Assembly: GCF_017355955.1 (NCBI RefSeq) | Contig: NZ_JAFFID010000004.1 | Location: 1-64,000, forward strand | DNA length: 64,000 nt | From: Sabulibacter ruber | GTDB taxonomy: Bacteria; Bacteroidota; Bacteroidia; Cytophagales; Hymenobacteraceae | Reading direction: 5' to 3' | Part shown: piece after piece, positions 61,105 to 64,000 of the stretch | Layout of the letters: every line of letters begins with the position of its first letter | How positions within the stretch are numbered: position 1 is the first letter of the stretch | Notes under the pieces: generated by a model | What the model was told of the DNA's origin: nothing | What the model saw: the letters and a program-made list of their open reading frames with translations, nothing else | The model's database searches: none | Program-made: the position numbers and the translations under genes

Positions 61105-63102
61105 ATGAAACCATCTTTAAGCCTCCCCCAATGGTTTACCCTTCGTTCCCCGTTCTCGTCCAGTCTCCTGGTTCTGTTACTACTCCATCTTACTGCCTCG
61201 GCAAGTGCAAGCTATGCCTCAGAAGCACGTGCAACTGCCCGGTCTATTGAAAAAGCGCTTCAATTAAATACTTCCAAGGCAGTTTTTAAAGATGCCCCTA
61301 CTTTGAATTTCACTGGTCTGGTGAACGGTGAGCTGCGGAAAACGTTCGGGATTCCTGATTTTGATCTGGCGGTAACCTCTACTTCTACCGGAGCGGTAAC
61401 CTTTGCTATTGTCAAGGAAGGAGAGGGCGCTGATTCTGAGTACAACGGCAATGTGAGGCTGTACGGGACCGGTAACAGGCGCATCGCTATTGAGCAGGCC
61501 GGTAAGGTGAGGTTGAGGGCCACCGTAGCCGAGACCGCTACCCACGAAGAGAAATCAGTGGAAGTGGATTTGGTCATCGCCAAAGCAACCAGACTGATTT
61601 TTTTTGAAAGCCAAACCGCAACCTATAGTGCTAACGGCTATACCCTGTTAGAAGCAACCGTAAGCCAGGGTGGAGGAGCTATCACCTATGGGGTGGTTCA
61701 ACAGAACACAACGGCTTACCCGGGGCAGGTGGCCATTAGCGGCAAGCAGGTGGAGATCACCAAGGCCGGACGGGTTAGAATCAAAGCCACCGTGGCCGAA
61801 GATCCCAATTATCTGTCAGCTTCCAAAGAGGTAGACCTGTTGATCAATAAAGCCTCAGCCATACCGGTTTTAGCAGCTCTGGACCATACCTATGACGGCA
61901 CCGAGAAAGAGGCTACCGTGTCCATTGCGCCTTCGGGGCTGAATGTGTCCGTAACCTATTCGGGGTCTGCTAACCCTCCTAAAAATGCGGGTAATTACAT
62001 GCTCGTAGCCACCGTGCTGGAGGATAATTACGAAGGCAGAACTTCCAGTTTCTTCACCATCCATAAAGCCTCGCAGAACATCTCCATCACTAATCCGGGA
62101 ACACTGAAATACGGAGCCACGGCGTTCCCATTGCAGGCAACGGGCGGAGGCTCTGGTAACCCGGTGGTGTTCAGCATCAGGTCAGGTAATGCGTTTGCCT
62201 CCATCTCCAACGGTAATATCCTGACCATCCGCGGTGCGGGGGAAGTAACGATTAGGGCCACCCAGGGGGCAAGTGCCAACTATGAGGCCGCTTCCCCCAC
62301 CGAGGAGACTTTCACCATCACCAAAGCCCCCTTGGCGGTAGGCGTAGAGAACGCCACCCGCATCTACGGAGAAGAGAACCCGCCCTTTGTTCTGACTTTT
62401 TCCGGATTTGTGAACGGCGACGATGCTTTGGATTTGGACATGAGACCCACTGTAAAACCGGTGACCTCTACTTCTGCCACTTCTACCAGCAACGTAGGCA
62501 CCTATGATATCACCGTGAGCGGAGGCACAGATGCCAGGTATGAGTACGCCACCTACAGCAAAGGAACTTTGACCATCACCAAGGCGCCGCAACTGATCAC
62601 GTTGAATCCTATCACTGACAAGAAGTTGAACGATGTCTTTACCCTGCCTGCCACCACAGATGCTGGTCTTACCATTTCCTATACCAGTTCAAACCCGGCG
62701 GTGGCCACGGTAGTAGGCAACGTGGTAACGGTGCAGGGATTAGGCCACACAGATATCACCGCAACGCAGGCAGGAGACCTGAACCACGAGGCTGCCGAGA
62801 CCAAGACCCAGACCTTGCGGGTAACGGTCACCAGCTCTCCTGAGGAAATAGCGTCTGCCAAAGTGCAGGTGCGTCCTAACCCCACCGCCGATGGATCAAT
62901 CACCCTAAGCGGACTCCCGCAAGAAGTTCTATATGAGGTACAGGTACTAGACCTAACAGGCCGTAAAGTACGGCAGCTCACGACAAAGCCTTATGTCACT
63001 GGTGCCGTGCAAATGAACGTAGCCGGCTTACCGGCCGGGCAGTACATCCTACGCATCAAAGCGGGTGATCTCCAATTATCAAAACGCATGGTGAAATCCT
63101 GA
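61105..63102 (+). CDS. Secreted MBG/Ig-like repeat protein with T9SS type A sorting domain
   Basis: The 665-residue protein has a signal peptide (SSLLVLLLLHLTASASASYA). It is followed by tandem beta-sandwich repeats, several in the form ITYGVVQQN...KATVAEDPNYLSASKEVDLLI. Then come MBG-type domains (IPVLAALDHTYDGTEKEATV; LAVGVENATRIYGEENPPFV, the YGxxNP signature) and Big_2-like repeats (ISYTSSNPAVATVVGNVVTV). It ends with VQVRPNPTADGSITLSGLP and LPAGQYILRIKAGDLQLSKRM, a type A sorting domain for T9SS secretion and surface anchoring. MBG domains are known from large adhesins. There is no catalytic domain. It is probably a surface-exposed structural protein. Confidence 0.87.
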   Translation: MKPSLSLPQWFTLRSPFSSSLLVLLLLHLTASASASYASEARATARSIEKALQLNTSKAVFKDAPTLNFTGLVNGELRKTFGIPDFDLAVTSTSTGAVTFAIVKEGEGADSEYNGNVRLYGTGNRRIAIEQAGKVRLRATVAETATHEEKSVEVDLVIAKATRLIFFESQTATYSANGYTLLEATVSQGGGAITYGVVQQNTTAYPGQVAISGKQVEITKAGRVRIKATVAEDPNYLSASKEVDLLINKASAIPVLAALDHTYDGTEKEATVSIAPSGLNVSVTYSGSANPPKNAGNYMLVATVLEDNYEGRTSSFFTIHKASQNISITNPGTLKYGATAFPLQATGGGSGNPVVFSIRSGNAFASISNGNILTIRGAGEVTIRATQGASANYEAASPTEETFTITKAPLAVGVENATRIYGEENPPFVLTFSGFVNGDDALDLDMRPTVKPVTSTSATSTSNVGTYDITVSGGTDARYEYATYSKGTLTITKAPQLITLNPITDKKLNDVFTLPATTDAGLTISYTSSNPAVATVVGNVVTVQGLGHTDITATQAGDLNHEAAETKTQTLRVTVTSSPEEIASAKVQVRPNPTADGSITLSGLPQEVLYEVQVLDLTGRKVRQLTTKPYVTGAVQMNVAGLPAGQYILRIKAGDLQLSKRMVKS

Positions 63103-63111
63103 GTCCCGTGC

Positions 63112-63162
63112 AAAAGGTGCTTTGGGGCCGATTTTCAAAAATCAGCCCCAAAACACCTTTTA
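63112..63162. terminator. Bidirectional hairpin terminator
   Basis: AAAAGGTG..TTGGGGC.GATTT pairs with AAATCAGCCCCAA..CACCTTTT between converging genes; the LysR stop codon (63160-63162) overlaps its right end. It belongs to the dispersed AAAAC/CCCC family. Confidence 0.78.
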
Positions 63163-64000
63163 TTTAATCTTCACCACCCGTACCGGATTCCGCTCGCGCA
63201 AACCATCGGGTAGGTGGGTGATGATCTCGTCGCGCAGGGATTCAATCAGCTTCTTCTTCAGGAAACTGCGGTGCACCACCAGGCTGACCTCGCGCAGGGG
63301 CTGCGGGTCAGCGAAGGGGCGTACCATGGCTTTCTTCTCATCAGAGAGTTCCTGCACCGAGAGTTCTGGGAGCAACGTCATGCCGCTTTGGGTTTCCACA
63401 ATGCGTTTGAGGGTTTCCAAGGAGCCGCTCTCGTAATCCAGGTGCACGTTGCGGGTGGTCTTGGCGCGGTTGCAGAGCTGCAGTACCTGGCTCCGGAAAC
63501 AGTGGCCGTCGTTCAGGAGCCAGAGTTCGGCGGGGTCAATGGCTTCGGCGGTGATTTCCTCAAGTACCGACAAGGGATGGGCCGGGTGCAGGTAACCTAC
63601 AAAGGCCTCGTAGAACAGCGGCACCTCAAAGATGCTCTTATCGTTCAGGGGCGTCACCAGCAAGCCCACGTCCAGCAGTTCCAGTTTCAGTTTTTCCACA
63701 ATGGTTTCGGTGACCATCTCCTGGATGCTCACGTGTACCTGCGGGTACTTCTGGATAAACGAGGTAATAAACAGCGGCACCAGGTAAGGCGCCAGCGTGG
63801 GAATGACGCCAATGCGCAGCTCTCCGCTGATGCCATCGCGCTGCACTTTCACCAACTCCTCTATTTTCTTGAACTCGGCCACGGCCACCCGGGCCTGGGC
63901 AATGACGTCTTTCCCCATCTCGGTGGGGCGTACAGGCACCCGGCTGCGGTCAAACAACTGCACGCCCAGTTCCTCCTCCAGTTTCTGCAACTGCATGCTC
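63160..64000 (-). CDS. oxyR: OxyR-type LysR regulator, N-terminus outside the window
   Basis: The frame runs off the end of the window; the visible part begins SMQLQKLEEELGVQLFDRS, which is the recognition helix and wing region of a LysR HTH, so about 30 residues are missing. The effector domain contains DGHCFRSQVLQLC: two cysteines nine positions apart, as in Cys199/Cys208 of E. coli OxyR, which form the peroxide-sensing disulfide. It ends with QPLREVSLVVHRSFLKKKLI as in hydrogen-peroxide-inducible gene activators. I therefore call it OxyR; its targets (catalase, peroxiredoxin, dps) are not in the window. Confidence 0.88.
   Translation of the reverse strand, partial: SMQLQKLEEELGVQLFDRSRVPVRPTEMGKDVIAQARVAVAEFKKIEELVKVQRDGISGELRIGVIPTLAPYLVPLFITSFIQKYPQVHVSIQEMVTETIVEKLKLELLDVGLLVTPLNDKSIFEVPLFYEAFVGYLHPAHPLSVLEEITAEAIDPAELWLLNDGHCFRSQVLQLCNRAKTTRNVHLDYESGSLETLKRIVETQSGMTLLPELSVQELSDEKKAMVRPFADPQPLREVSLVVHRSFLKKKLIESLRDEIITHLPDGLRERNPVRVVKIK

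Overview
This window is a stretch of a Bacteroidota chromosome, most likely family Hymenobacteraceae (a Rufibacter/Pontibacter-like organism). The indications are: type IX secretion (T9SS) style C-terminal sorting domains, a SusC/RagA-type plug domain, many SPII lipoproteins, a monomeric NADP isocitrate dehydrogenase, promoters of the Bacteroidota form (TTTG, 19 nt, TAnnTTTG), and a tmRNA whose tag ends in YAMAA. The genus is an inference. Most of the content is ordinary housekeeping and accessory chromosome; I see no prophage, CRISPR array, rRNA or tRNA gene.

Layout. 1-1.2 kb: end of galT and an AraC regulator. 1.5-1.9 kb: tmRNA on the minus strand. 2-4.2 kb: a minus-strand ArsR / acyltransferase / HAD phosphatase set. 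4.3-9.4 kb: two exported proteins, an M1 peptidase, a J-domain membrane protein and a HupE/UreJ-like protein. 9.4-10.4 kb: a gene-free kilobase packed with REP-like hairpins and one 363-bp composite inverted-repeat element. 10.4-19.6 kb: clpB, a REP-associated tyrosine transposase (RAYT), sufS, endonuclease V, a lipoprotein and a T9SS cargo protein. 20.5-31.1 kb: icd, an M43 metalloprotease, a CtaG/DUF2243 pair, an MFS pump, an NmrA-type reductase and two alpha/beta-hydrolases with C-terminal TPRs. 31.4-39.9 kb: an M16 peptidase, a second repeat-rich gap with a CAACA microsatellite, a His-rich membrane protein, dnaX, and two tandem outer-membrane barrel paralogues, one frameshifted at a C6 tract beside its ATG. 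40-53 kb: a nucleotidyltransferase/phosphoesterase pair, a methyltransferase, pruA, a ROK regulator, a PP-loop ATPase, a phospholipid acyltransferase, an SGNH lipoprotein and the UV endonuclease uvsE. 53.1-53.8 kb: a third repeat-rich gap carrying a second copy of the composite element. 53.8-64 kb: a 1967-residue alpha-2-macroglobulin with an embedded TonB plug domain, sucD, an MBG/Ig-like T9SS protein, and an oxyR-type LysR gene cut by the window end.

The most unusual content is the non-coding repeat landscape. There are several families of short hairpins with 3-nt loops whose stems differ between copies by compensating base changes, arranged as inverted pairs. A RAYT gene of the type known to mobilise such elements has one perfect palindrome just past its stop codon and a near-identical one inserted in frame in its own coding sequence. 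A further modular family (CCTGTTTT..AAAACAGCCC, often followed by a second hairpin) recurs at gene ends across the window. The other striking items are the macroglobulin/plug fusion and the homopolymer frameshift in the outer-membrane protein gene.
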